A DNA stretch of 64,000 nt, taken from assembly GCA_021776235.1 (NCBI GenBank), contig JAJFGG010000016.1:96165-160164 (forward strand). Reading direction: 5' to 3'. The notes under the pieces were generated by a model that was not told the origin of the DNA, did no database searches, and saw only the letters and a list, made by a program, of their open reading frames with translations. The stretch comes from Alphaproteobacteria bacterium. GTDB lineage: Bacteria > Pseudomonadota > Alphaproteobacteria > GCA-2731375. Every line of letters starts with the position of its first letter. The stretch's first letter is position 1. A program made the translations under genes and the position numbers. Shown in pieces: positions 8,990 to 17,027 of the stretch.

Positions 8990-10009
8990 CTAGCTATCCG
9001 ACAAATAGCGGAACCAGTCCTCTGTCGCGGCGGCGATCTTGTCTGCGTTCCAGATAGGGGCGTCGCGCCAATAATCTATGTTATCGAGCATGATCCGCAC
9101 GCCTTTCTCGATGGGCACCTGCGATGTCCAGCCAAAATGCTGCTTGATCCGGCTCACGTCTGCCAGAGTGCAATCGGGCTCGCCGGGCCGCTTGGGAATA
9201 TGCACCACCTGTTCGGCGCCCAGCAGTTCCACCAGGCGATTGACCGAAACATCCTTGCCGGTACCAACGTTAAAAACCTCGCCACTAACGTCATGCCCCG
9301 CCACGGAGGCAACCGCATCCGCAACGTCGCCAACATAGGTAAAGTCGCGGGTCTGTTTGCCGTCCCCCACCACGGTCAATGGTTCACTGGCCAGCAACTG
9401 GGCCAGGAAAACTCCAAAGACCGCACCATAGGTACCGGAGGTTCGGGCCCGTGGCCCATAAACATTGAAAAACCGCAATGAGGCCACCGGCAGGCCATAG
9501 ACCTGGCCCCAGTGCAGCACAAGTTGTTCGCCCAAATATTTGGTCAGGGCATAGGGATATTCCGGCCGGATATCAGCCGCTTCGGCGGTCGGGTAATTAT
9601 CCGGGATGCCATAGCAGGACGACGACGCGGCATAGACCAGCCGTTTCACGTTAGCGGCGCGTGCCGCCTGCAGGATATTGAATGTGCCGGTGACATTGGT
9701 GTCGTAATATCCGTCCGGGTTCTGGATCGATGGGACAATATCGGCCAAAGCGGCCAGATGAAAAACCCTCTCGGCCCCTGCCAGTACCGTTTGCATCGCC
9801 GCGCGGTCGCGGATATCCGCCTCCACCAGTTTAAATCTTCCGTCGCCCGCCAGATGTTTCAGATTATGCGGTCCACCGGTAATGAAATTATCAACCGCCC
9901 GGACGCGCCGCCCGTCGGCCAGCAGCCGGTCAACCAAATGACTGCCAATAAAACCGGCGCCCCCGGTAACCACATCCAAACCGTCGTTGGCCAATTGAAG
10001 CTTTGCCAT
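8990..10009 (-). CDS. UDP-glucose 4-epimerase-like NAD-dependent SDR
   Basis: 339 aa from the ATG at 10007-10009, chosen because AGAAGG precedes it. A start 9 codons earlier is possible. The NAD motif TGGAGFIG is at 15-22, the catalytic Tyr and Lys are Y153 and K157 (YALTK), and SSSCYG precedes them. NVYGPR and GDGKQTRDFTYVGDVA are typical of UDP-GlcNAc, UDP-Glc or UDP-GlcA epimerases. It follows flgL by 41 bases on the same strand, so it may be transcribed with flgK-flgL. That ties nucleotide-sugar supply to the flagellar filament junction and supports flagellin glycosylation (inference). Confidence 0.88.
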   Translation of the reverse strand: MAKLQLANDGLDVVTGGAGFIGSHLVDRLLADGRRVRAVDNFITGGPHNLKHLAGDGRFKLVEADIRDRAAMQTVLAGAERVFHLAALADIVPSIQNPDGYYDTNVTGTFNILQAARAANVKRLVYAASSSCYGIPDNYPTAEAADIRPEYPYALTKYLGEQLVLHWGQVYGLPVASLRFFNVYGPRARTSGTYGAVFGVFLAQLLASEPLTVVGDGKQTRDFTYVGDVADAVASVAGHDVSGEVFNVGTGKDVSVNRLVELLGAEQVVHIPKRPGEPDCTLADVSRIKQHFGWTSQVPIEKGVRIMLDNIDYWRDAPIWNADKIAAATEDWFRYLSDS

Positions 10010-10050
10010 GCAGCCTTCTTTCTCCCGCGGCATCAAAGCCGCGCCACGCC

Positions 10051-11004
10051 CTAGATGAAGTCCAGCAGGCTCAATCGGCCTAACCGGCCAATAACCTGCA
10101 TGGATGCGGTCAACGCCGTTTCGCCGGCCTTCATGTTGGTTACGGCCTCGGCGATGTCGACGTTTTCAATCTGGGATACAAATATATCAAGGAAATTAAT
10201 TTCCTCTTGCTGCCGTTCAATTTGTTTTTCAAGCGCGCTTATATTCAGGCCATTCAGTTGCTCCGCGCTGCGGGCGGTACTAATCCCATTCACAGCACCG
10301 CTGAACTCACTAACCAGAAAGTCGACCTGATTGGGCGCCAAAGGATCGGTGAAGCTGCCGGCGGGCCCAAAGGCGCCGGCGCCCGATGGCAGGGTACCAT
10401 TCTCGAATTGCTGGATGCGGCGAATGCTATCCAGCAGAGGCAGGGCGACATCGCTGGCCAGAACGCCGTGTTCCAAAACCCGGTTTTCATCCAGGCGCTG
10501 GGTCTGTTTAACAGCGTTATTGTCAAAGGCGTCAGCCGTCGTCGTCAAGGCCAGCAGCTCGGTCGTGGTCGAAATATTGATCGGCGAGGTATCGGTGCGG
10601 GTGCCGCTAAACAGAAAATTACCGTTCAACGTCGTATCGAGCAGACCTATCAGCCGTTCCATGTGATTTGTCATATTGGCCACCAGCCCGACGCCACTAT
10701 TCAGGTTGACCGTCTTGATCAAATCGTTGCGCAATTCATCGGCGATCTCGGCAATACCACCCAGGGCGGTATTCTGCAGTTCCAGACGGTTGGCCAATTC
10801 CTTATTGGCCCGAATGAAACTGTCTGTCCGGGCAGATACGGTTCGCGACGACAGCAAGACGCTGCTCTCGCGGGCAATGGCCTTCAAGTCATCGCCATTT
10901 TTGCCAGTGGCAACCCGCGTCTGCTCAGTGCGCATATATTCCTGATTGCGCAGCATTTGCGTCAAAAGTGCCTGGCCCTGGCTGAATGTCGAAATTCTGG
11001 TCAT
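10051..11004 (-). CDS. flgL: Flagellar hook-filament junction protein FlgL (HAP3)
   Basis: 317 aa, of flagellin-like build. The N-terminal helix MTRISTFSQGQALLTQM and a C-terminal helix rich in Ala, Leu and Glu (NVDIAEAVTNMKAGETALTA) pair in the D0/D1 core, and a short variable middle carries the FSGTRTDTSP segment seen in FlgL. It joins the FlgK ring to the flagellin filament outside the cell and is exported by the flagellar type III apparatus, so it has no signal peptide. It lies 24 bases after flgK on the same strand and probably shares its transcript. Confidence 0.92.
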   Translation of the reverse strand: MTRISTFSQGQALLTQMLRNQEYMRTEQTRVATGKNGDDLKAIARESSVLLSSRTVSARTDSFIRANKELANRLELQNTALGGIAEIADELRNDLIKTVNLNSGVGLVANMTNHMERLIGLLDTTLNGNFLFSGTRTDTSPINISTTTELLALTTTADAFDNNAVKQTQRLDENRVLEHGVLASDVALPLLDSIRRIQQFENGTLPSGAGAFGPAGSFTDPLAPNQVDFLVSEFSGAVNGISTARSAEQLNGLNISALEKQIERQQEEINFLDIFVSQIENVDIAEAVTNMKAGETALTASMQVIGRLGRLSLLDFI

Positions 11005-11028
11005 GACATCATTTCCTAAAAAGCGCCG

Positions 11029-13122
11029 TCAAATTCTCAATAAGGTTTCGTACATCTCGTTCACCGCCGCGATAATGCGGGCGGCGGCGTTGTAGGCATT
11101 TTGGTATTGCACCATCGCCGCCAGTTCTTCGTCCAGGTTGATCCCGGTAACGCTGTCGCGGCGGAATCCAAGCTCTTGCTTGAGGATATTGCGATCCTCC
11201 GCCAGGCTGGAAATACGGTCCGCTTCCAAGCCGATATTGGACAGGAAGAAGTTGCCATATTTGGCCAAGGTGGTCGTGGTTACCGGCAGATCGCCGGCGC
11301 CGGCAAAATTGGTTGTTTCCGACGACAGGGCAAAGAAGGCATTGACGCCCCGATTGTCACCGGAGTTCAAGGCCGGAATACCGGTGGCAGGGGCTGTGTC
11401 GAGCCGCGCCAAGGCAAATCCGACCGGATTGGCGTTGATGACGGAGTCGACCGTAATATCGAACGCGGCATCCATGCGGTAGTGATCACCAACGCCAAAA
11501 AAGTCGGAGAACGATTTAGCCGTGACGCCCCGTGTGGTGGTATCGCTACGCACCTTCATGTCATAGCTTTCGTAACCAACCGCAGGTGTCAGGACCAGCT
11601 TGCCGTTGCTGTCCATGGTGTATGTTCCATAGCCGGAAAAAGCCGTGTTCAGGTCGGTCAAGACGTTAGCCACGGTGCCGCCCACGGCGGAAAAATCGAG
11701 AGTATGGGACGCCGCCAGAATGCCCCCGGGGCCGCGAAATTCCATACTTACCGTGCCGGTGGCGCCAAAGCCATGGCCAGCCGCCGTTGTCAAACCGGTG
11801 TCAAAGTGCGGAATTTCGCGGGCCGAAAGCAGATCGTTCATGCCAAAAAAATGCGAGAAGCCCCGGCCGCCGCGGGCACTGGGGGTGGCGTCGGTTTGCG
11901 CTATGGCGACGCCATCGGTGCTGGTGGTCGCTGTGAAACTCATGACGCCATTGGCTAAGGCCAGGGTGCCACCGGCAACGTTGGCGTTAACGTCATCAAT
12001 GACATCCTGTACGGTGACGAGACCGCCGGCACCAAAGTCTATCTCGTAAGACGAGGTCAAAAGGCTAGCGCTGTCCAGAACCGCAAAAGTTGCCTTGCCG
12101 GTAAAGCCATGAGCGTCGGTGGCCAGAATACCAACGTTACGGCCGGTCAAGGCATTGGGTGGTGGGACAGCGCTGTTTGCGTTGTGCACCTTGTTGATCA
12201 AATCCATGAAATTGGCGGATAACTCACCCAGGGACAGAGCGACTTCGGGTAGTTCCTTGTCCCGCATGTCCACCAGCCCTTTTAAGGTGCCGGCCCGCAG
12301 GTTGGGCTCCAACGCGACGCCTGTCGCCGCCGCCAGGCCGGTGGTCGCATCAACTTTGTGTACGGTAATGGAATTGAAGACGACGGTGGTCTCCACCTGG
12401 CCCGGCGGATTGTATTGGACAATGCGCGGCAGGTCGTCGATCAAAGCCAGGCCGGAAATCGTCGAGATCTCTACTTTATAGGTGCTCCGTTCCGTAACGC
12501 GGATATCAATGATATCGCTAACTTTTTCGATTGCCCTGGCGCGCTCTTCTTCCAGCGCCGCCGGATTTCCGCCGCTTTCCTTTTCATGGGAGATCAAGTT
12601 ATTAAGGCTGTTGATTTGCGACAAGGCGTTGTTAAGAATGGCAATTTCACCGGTGATCTGGCTGTCGGCATCGCTACGCAAATTCAATATCTGATTGGCA
12701 TAGCGGTCCAATGAATCCGCCATGCTCTGAATATCGGTCAAGGCGCCAATTCGCCGCGCCGCCTGGGTTGGATCCGTGGCCAGGGTGGCAAAGGCATCGA
12801 ACATTCGGTCAATTTTACTGTTCAGGGACAAGACGTCGTCAGGCGTGCCAAACAATGACGACAGACGATCATATATTTCGCTCTGTTTCTGGTAATAGCC
12901 GTCATAGGCCGAAGCACCAATTAGTTCCTTGGTGAGAAACTTGTCCACGATGCGGCGGATTTCGCCAATTTCCACACCAGCACCAGTAGGACTTAACACC
13001 ACTTCCTGACGGGCATAGCCAGGTGTGTTGACGTTGGCGATATTGGTCGACGTCGTGCGCAGAGCCGCCTGGTTGGTATTCAGGCCGCTCAAGGCGGTGC
13101 GTAGGACGGCATCAAGAGACAT
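11029..13122 (-). CDS. flgK: Flagellar hook-associated protein FlgK (HAP1)
   Basis: 697 aa. The N-terminus MSLDAVLRTALSGLNTNQAALRTTSTNIANVNTPGYAR-type rod/hook motif (read in parts) and the C-terminal LDEELAAMVQYQNAYNAAARII helix are diagnostic for FlgK. The protein is longer than the roughly 550 aa of enteric FlgK. The extra length is in the Thr/Ala/Gly-rich middle (about residues 330-560), where two similar segments, GRNVGILATDAHGFTGKATF and AAGHGFGATGTVSMEF, suggest an internal repeat. GGAGG lies 9 bases before the ATG. It is exported and forms the first junction ring. Confidence 0.93.
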   Translation of the reverse strand: MSLDAVLRTALSGLNTNQAALRTTSTNIANVNTPGYARQEVVLSPTGAGVEIGEIRRIVDKFLTKELIGASAYDGYYQKQSEIYDRLSSLFGTPDDVLSLNSKIDRMFDAFATLATDPTQAARRIGALTDIQSMADSLDRYANQILNLRSDADSQITGEIAILNNALSQINSLNNLISHEKESGGNPAALEEERARAIEKVSDIIDIRVTERSTYKVEISTISGLALIDDLPRIVQYNPPGQVETTVVFNSITVHKVDATTGLAAATGVALEPNLRAGTLKGLVDMRDKELPEVALSLGELSANFMDLINKVHNANSAVPPPNALTGRNVGILATDAHGFTGKATFAVLDSASLLTSSYEIDFGAGGLVTVQDVIDDVNANVAGGTLALANGVMSFTATTSTDGVAIAQTDATPSARGGRGFSHFFGMNDLLSAREIPHFDTGLTTAAGHGFGATGTVSMEFRGPGGILAASHTLDFSAVGGTVANVLTDLNTAFSGYGTYTMDSNGKLVLTPAVGYESYDMKVRSDTTTRGVTAKSFSDFFGVGDHYRMDAAFDITVDSVINANPVGFALARLDTAPATGIPALNSGDNRGVNAFFALSSETTNFAGAGDLPVTTTTLAKYGNFFLSNIGLEADRISSLAEDRNILKQELGFRRDSVTGINLDEELAAMVQYQNAYNAAARIIAAVNEMYETLLRI

Positions 13123-13509
13123 TGGCCATTACCTCCAATTCGCCAGGAAAAGCGCGGTCAAATTGCCCCGGTCATGGGCGCCATGCGTGGCAGGAATTGC
13201 CGTCGGTTCGCCCTTGGCCGTCCGGTTGGGCAAAATGTACCGATCACAGAAAGCCAGCCGCGAATTCATTTCAATTGCGGTAAACCTTTGTTTTAAAGAG
13301 CTTACTTGTACTCGTGGCACAACGTGTTTCCTAACTGCTGGCTGCGTCGCATAACTTCCTGCCCTCAACCGTGCAACTTCGGTGCCAACTCGGCGCAGGC
13401 ACAGGATTTGCGAAAAAAAACGCCCGGACAAACCGGGCGTTCTTTATTCAATCACTGAAAAATCTGGTGATAGAACCGTGGCAAACAGCCAAACTGTTAG
13501 ATTGTCTGC
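13123..13509. promoter_or_regulatory. Intergenic region upstream of flgK with terminator
   Basis: 387 bases between flgK and the Sel1 gene, both on the minus strand. It holds the hairpin at 13420-13440 (listed separately) and presumably the flgK promoter. I looked for GG-N10-GC (-24/-12) and found only poor matches, so I name no promoter. A 100-codon minus-strand frame (13129-13431) starts inside the hairpin and has no recognisable product. Confidence 0.4.
13420..13440 (-). terminator. Rho-independent terminator after the Sel1 gene
   Basis: ACGCCCGG and CCGGGCGT form a perfect 8-bp stem around ACAAA. On the minus strand the stem is followed by a run of T residues (the A-tract at 13413-13420 on plus). 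It lies about 70 bases downstream of the minus-strand Sel1 gene stop. A shorter T-rich stretch on the plus side would let it work in both directions. Confidence 0.85.
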
Positions 13510-14202
13510 CTAAACGGAGGCGTCCGCGCTCGCCTCTTGCAGACTGGCCAGAGTCTCTATCGCCGGTGCGTGGCCCTGTTCGGCCGCCGCGGCCATAAGT
13601 TCCATAGCGCGCTCGACATCCTGCTCCACGCCGTAGCCGTTGAATAGCATTACAGCCAGATTGAACTGGGCCGGCGCCAGACCTACGCTGCTGGCCAGTT
13701 CGTACAATTGGGCAGCCTTGGCCTCATCCTTGGGCAAACCCACACCGTTTTCCCACATCACGCCAAGATTAAAGGTGGCCACCGTGTAGCCAGCCTGTGC
13801 CGCCGTTGAATACAACTCCACCGCCTTGGCGAAATCCTGGGTAACTCCCTCGCCGCGCTCATACAGGCCAGCCAGATTGCACATGGCCGGCACGTGCTTT
13901 TTATCCGCCGCCCGGGTATACCAATATGCCGCCTCCGGGACGTCTTCTTCGACGCCCAGGCCGACCCCGTATAGGACACCAACACTGTATTCTGATTCGG
14001 TGTGGCCTGCATTGGCCGCCTTCAAAAAGTGATCATGGGCGCGCTGATAGTCTTTCTCGAATCCGTGGCCCTGACTATGCAATTGACCAAGACGGAATTC
14101 CGCTTCGATGTCGCCATCTTCGGCCGCTTCGTGCCACGCTTCCATGGCCGCTTGATACTCGCCGCGCTCAAAATGCTGGTTTGCGGTTTCCATTATCAAC
14201 AT
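13510..14202 (-). CDS. Sel1-repeat (TPR-like) protein
   Basis: 230 aa made almost wholly of about six tandem Sel1-like helical repeats of roughly 36 residues, recognisable by AxxxLGxLYxxGxGVxxDxxxAxxYxxxAA spacing (for example AMCNLAGLYERGEGV and ATFNLGVMWENGVGL). Such solenoids act as protein-binding scaffolds. No signal peptide or membrane segment is visible, so it is probably cytoplasmic. The start at 14202 has AGAGGC 8 bases upstream. It lies between flgK and the divergent fliK promoter, and a perfect CtrA-type box lies 124 bases upstream, so a role in flagellar or polar assembly is plausible but unproven. Confidence 0.85.
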   Translation of the reverse strand: MLIMETANQHFERGEYQAAMEAWHEAAEDGDIEAEFRLGQLHSQGHGFEKDYQRAHDHFLKAANAGHTESEYSVGVLYGVGLGVEEDVPEAAYWYTRAADKKHVPAMCNLAGLYERGEGVTQDFAKAVELYSTAAQAGYTVATFNLGVMWENGVGLPKDEAKAAQLYELASSVGLAPAQFNLAVMLFNGYGVEQDVERAMELMAAAAEQGHAPAIETLASLQEASADASV

Positions 14203-14325
14203 CAGTGCTGCCTCTTGCTTGTACCTAACATACGCCGTCCTCTTGTGTTGCCCACGGACGAAGCGATGGAAAACACGCTGGGCATTCCGCGCCTATCTCA
14301 TGCGCCAGCTATAAACCAGGGCCGT

Positions 14326-14341
14326 TTAAGAAATCGTTAAC
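14326..14341. promoter_or_regulatory. CtrA-type box, perfect TTAA-N7-TTAAC
   Basis: TTAA at 14326-14329, seven bases, TTAA at 14337-14340, then C. This is the full consensus of the alphaproteobacterial cell-cycle regulator CtrA. It sits in the divergent region between the Sel1 gene and fliK. At about 60% GC an 8-base exact match is expected well under once in a window this size, so its position beside flagellar genes is meaningful. CtrA itself is not encoded here. Confidence 0.75.
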
Positions 14342-14481
14342 GACGTTTCCGGTCAAGGGCGGCAAAACACGCCGTGCGAGGCGGCAGGAATTTCCCCCAA
14401 AGGACAGCCTTGCCGGGTGGGCTAATTATCGTCGGCTGATGTTTAATACATAAATTCATAGGCTTAACTGAATTCGCCGGG

Positions 14482-14498
14482 TTGGCCCGTTAATTGCT
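14482..14498 (+). promoter_or_regulatory. Sigma-54 (-24/-12) promoter of fliK
   Basis: TTGGCCCG-TTAA-TTGCT reads as the sigma-54 consensus TTGGCACG-N4-TTGCW with one mismatch, and the invariant GG and GC are 10 bases apart (GG 14484-14485, GC 14496-14497). Transcription would start near 14509, leaving a leader of about 33 bases before the fliK ATG at 14542. The FlbD-like activator encoded at 24142 is the obvious candidate to fire it. Confidence 0.85.
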
Positions 14499-14541
14499 TC
14501 TGTTCCGTCGGTACCAACCCGCAAAATGGAAGCAAGCAAGA

Positions 14542-16254
14542 ATGAATTTCAACATCGCCAATCTAGGCTCCCTCCCAGCGGATTATATGACCGCATTAGA
14601 AAGCAACTTCGGTAATGCCAATCCAGGCAAACTGGACGACGAACATTTCGCCCGGACCTTGCGCAATGAGAACAGGCGGGCCGAGCAGGCGGACGTCGAG
14701 GCCAAAGACCGCCACGCCGCCGAACGCAACGATGGCCGCGAAGACTTAGAGCGCGCCGAGCAGCCAAAGCACGATCGCTCGGAAAAGGCTGTCGAGGCCC
14801 AGTCGTCCGATAGCCGTCAACGCCATGCCGACGAAAACAGCGGCGATGACAGCCATGATGATAGCGGGCAACAACGGCAGGCGGACAGGAATAGCGACAG
14901 CCGGTCCGAAGCCGATCAGTCGGAGCAGCGCGCTGACGCCGATACGACAGCGCGGGATGCGGACCGCCGCACGGACGCTGACGCGGATGACGGCGCCGTA
15001 CAAACCGCCCGCGCTGACGGTACCGCGGCGGCAGAAAACCAAAATCACCAAGAGGCGTCGGGACTACCGGCAACCGCGTCCACGGGACAGCAACTCGCCA
15101 ATACAGCCGGCATCAATCAACCGAAAGCGCCCGAAACCCTCATAAACCAAAACAACCAGGCAGCGCCGACCCCAGTGCCAGGATCCCAGGCAGCGCTGCC
15201 CGGCAACCCCGATTCTCTGGCCAACGGAGCCCTGCCGGTTCCCCTCGTGAAGAAGCTGGATCCGGCGAATCTTCAATCTGAAGATGCAGGCGCCGGCGAT
15301 GGCGATGGCTTGAAGTTGGCGCAGCAGGCCCGGGCCCTAGCGAAACAGCAGGAATCACCACATCTACGCGGCGGACAAGTCAAACATGGCGGCGACATTC
15401 TGCCCGACGCTCTGCCCCGTCCGCAAACAGCCCGGACCACCGCCGGCATTACCTCTGGGCAGCAAGTATCCAACCCCACACCGGACCCGGCAATCCCAGC
15501 AGTGAAGGTGGCGGGTATCATCGGTTCAAACGACGGTGCGGCAATGCAGAAACTGCAAACTGCCGCCGCACCCGATCGCGCGGGTCAGGCGGAATTGCCA
15601 GTATTGACGGCACGAGCCGACGGCAACCCTACCCCGACACCACCGTCACCACAGGCTCTGGCCAGCCTGGGCGTGGATGGCGACAGTAAATCCAGCATGG
15701 CCGGTCTGGGCGAAGATGCGGGAAAATCCAGTGGCAACAGTGCAAACTCCGCCAGCGCCGCTTCCGGCACTTCGAGCGCCTCAAAAGCGGCAAGCCTGGT
15801 CCAGCAAACCGCTACATCCGATATTCGCAGCCCGGGCATCCAGGTTGCCATGCATCTGTCAAAGGCGGTGCAGAACGGTATCGACCGACTGTCCATTCGA
15901 CTGGATCCAGCGGAGCTGGGACGGGTCGACGTCAAATTGGAAATTGGCCACGACGGCCGCGCCATAGCGCTGGTTGCCGCGGAACGCCCTGAAACCCTGG
16001 AACTGTTGCAGCGGGATGCACGCGCCCTGGAACGGGCCTTGCAACAGGCCGGTTTGGAAACCGATGCCGGCAGTCTCAGTTTTTCGCTGTCGCAGGGAGA
16101 TCAGCAAGGCGGCGCTTTGGCGGATGGCTCTGAAAATGGTGCCGACAGCGGCAAAGGCGATGGCAGTGGCCAAGCAGATGACGAAACATCCGCAGATGCC
16201 GGAGACGTCCTGCCGCAAGTGGTTTCGAACCGCGCCTTGGATATCAGTGTATAG
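14542..16254 (+). CDS. fliK: Flagellar hook-length control protein FliK
   Basis: 570 aa from the ATG at 14542. The frame is open further upstream only into the promoter. A highly charged, Asp/Arg/Gln/Glu-rich low-complexity region (about 45-185) and a Pro/Ala/Gly-rich middle precede the conserved Flg_hook C-terminal domain (about 455-540). That domain shows LSIRLDPAELGRVDVKLE and LERALQQAGL. FliK is secreted as a molecular ruler and switches export specificity through its C-terminal domain. The charged region gives the unstructured ruler its length. It is first in a run with flgD and flgE. Confidence 0.9.
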   Translation: MNFNIANLGSLPADYMTALESNFGNANPGKLDDEHFARTLRNENRRAEQADVEAKDRHAAERNDGREDLERAEQPKHDRSEKAVEAQSSDSRQRHADENSGDDSHDDSGQQRQADRNSDSRSEADQSEQRADADTTARDADRRTDADADDGAVQTARADGTAAAENQNHQEASGLPATASTGQQLANTAGINQPKAPETLINQNNQAAPTPVPGSQAALPGNPDSLANGALPVPLVKKLDPANLQSEDAGAGDGDGLKLAQQARALAKQQESPHLRGGQVKHGGDILPDALPRPQTARTTAGITSGQQVSNPTPDPAIPAVKVAGIIGSNDGAAMQKLQTAAAPDRAGQAELPVLTARADGNPTPTPPSPQALASLGVDGDSKSSMAGLGEDAGKSSGNSANSASAASGTSSASKAASLVQQTATSDIRSPGIQVAMHLSKAVQNGIDRLSIRLDPAELGRVDVKLEIGHDGRAIALVAAERPETLELLQRDARALERALQQAGLETDAGSLSFSLSQGDQQGGALADGSENGADSGKGDGSGQADDETSADAGDVLPQVVSNRALDISV

Positions 16255-16267
16255 GGAGCAGTAGAAA

Positions 16268-16948
16268 ATGGATATTTCAACAATCGGGGCCAGTCAGCTT
16301 GGCGCCGCCAACTCCGCAGCCGCGGATGCCGATGCCAAGTTGACGGATAATTTCGATACCTTCCTGAAACTGCTGACCACCCAGTTGGTGCATCAGGATC
16401 CCCTTGATCCAATGGACGCCAACCAGTTCACCGAGCAATTGGTACAGTTCAGCCAGGTCGAGCAATCGATCGAAGCCAACAAGCATCTAGAGCAACTGTT
16501 GGCATTAGCCTCGACCAATTCCGCCGCCGATGCAGTTTCCTACCTGGGCAAAAATATTGCCGCGGTGGGCAACACCAACATGCTTAGCAACGGCAAGGCC
16601 GAATACCAATACCGGCTGCCGGAGAAAGCGGACAGTACAGCGATCACGATATCCGATGCATCCGGCAAACTGGTCTATGCCACCAATGGCAACGTTGACG
16701 CAGGGACCCATGACTTCACCTGGGACGGCAAAGACGGTCAAGGCAACAGCCTGGTCGACGGGGCCTACACAATCGAGGTCAGCTCGTCGAATTCCATCGG
16801 CGAGCCCATCGCGGTCGAGAATTTTGTTGCCGGCGTCGTCACCAGCATCGAGAACGACGAACAGGGTGTCTATCTGATGCTGCAGGACGTCGCCATACCA
16901 ACCACTTCGGTGCGCAATATCCGCGAAACGGTAGCGACCGGCACCTAG
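16268..16948 (+). CDS. flgD: Flagellar hook cap assembly protein FlgD
   Basis: 226 aa. The N-terminal FlgD signature is clear (DTFLKLLTTQLVHQDPLDPMD, read in two parts, with QFTEQLVQFSQVEQ). A C-terminal FlgD Ig-like/Tudor part reads FTWDGKDGQGNSLVDGAYT. FlgD caps the growing hook and guides FlgE insertion, and it is exported by the type III apparatus. It begins 13 bases after fliK, and GGGAGCAGT serves as ribosome site. FlgD variants are essential for the next gene product, FlgE, to assemble. Confidence 0.93.
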   Translation: MDISTIGASQLGAANSAAADADAKLTDNFDTFLKLLTTQLVHQDPLDPMDANQFTEQLVQFSQVEQSIEANKHLEQLLALASTNSAADAVSYLGKNIAAVGNTNMLSNGKAEYQYRLPEKADSTAITISDASGKLVYATNGNVDAGTHDFTWDGKDGQGNSLVDGAYTIEVSSSNSIGEPIAVENFVAGVVTSIENDEQGVYLMLQDVAIPTTSVRNIRETVATGT

Positions 16949-17027
16949 TTAGCCGCCATTTAGAAATAAACAGATTGCAACACGATCGCACCGCCCAGCG
17001 CGGCGCATATAAGTTAAGGAGAGTATC

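Noticed and set aside
10009..10036. Earlier start of the epimerase gene
   Set aside because: The ATG at 10009 has AGAAGG at proper distance, and the longer form adds residues that do not fit the Rossmann start.
13130..13260. GG-N10-GC pairs upstream of flgK as sigma-54 promoter
   Set aside because: The matches lack the TTGC and TGGCAC context and are what chance would give.
13129..13431. 100-codon minus-strand frame before flgK
   Set aside because: Starts inside the terminator hairpin and has unusual composition with no known motif.
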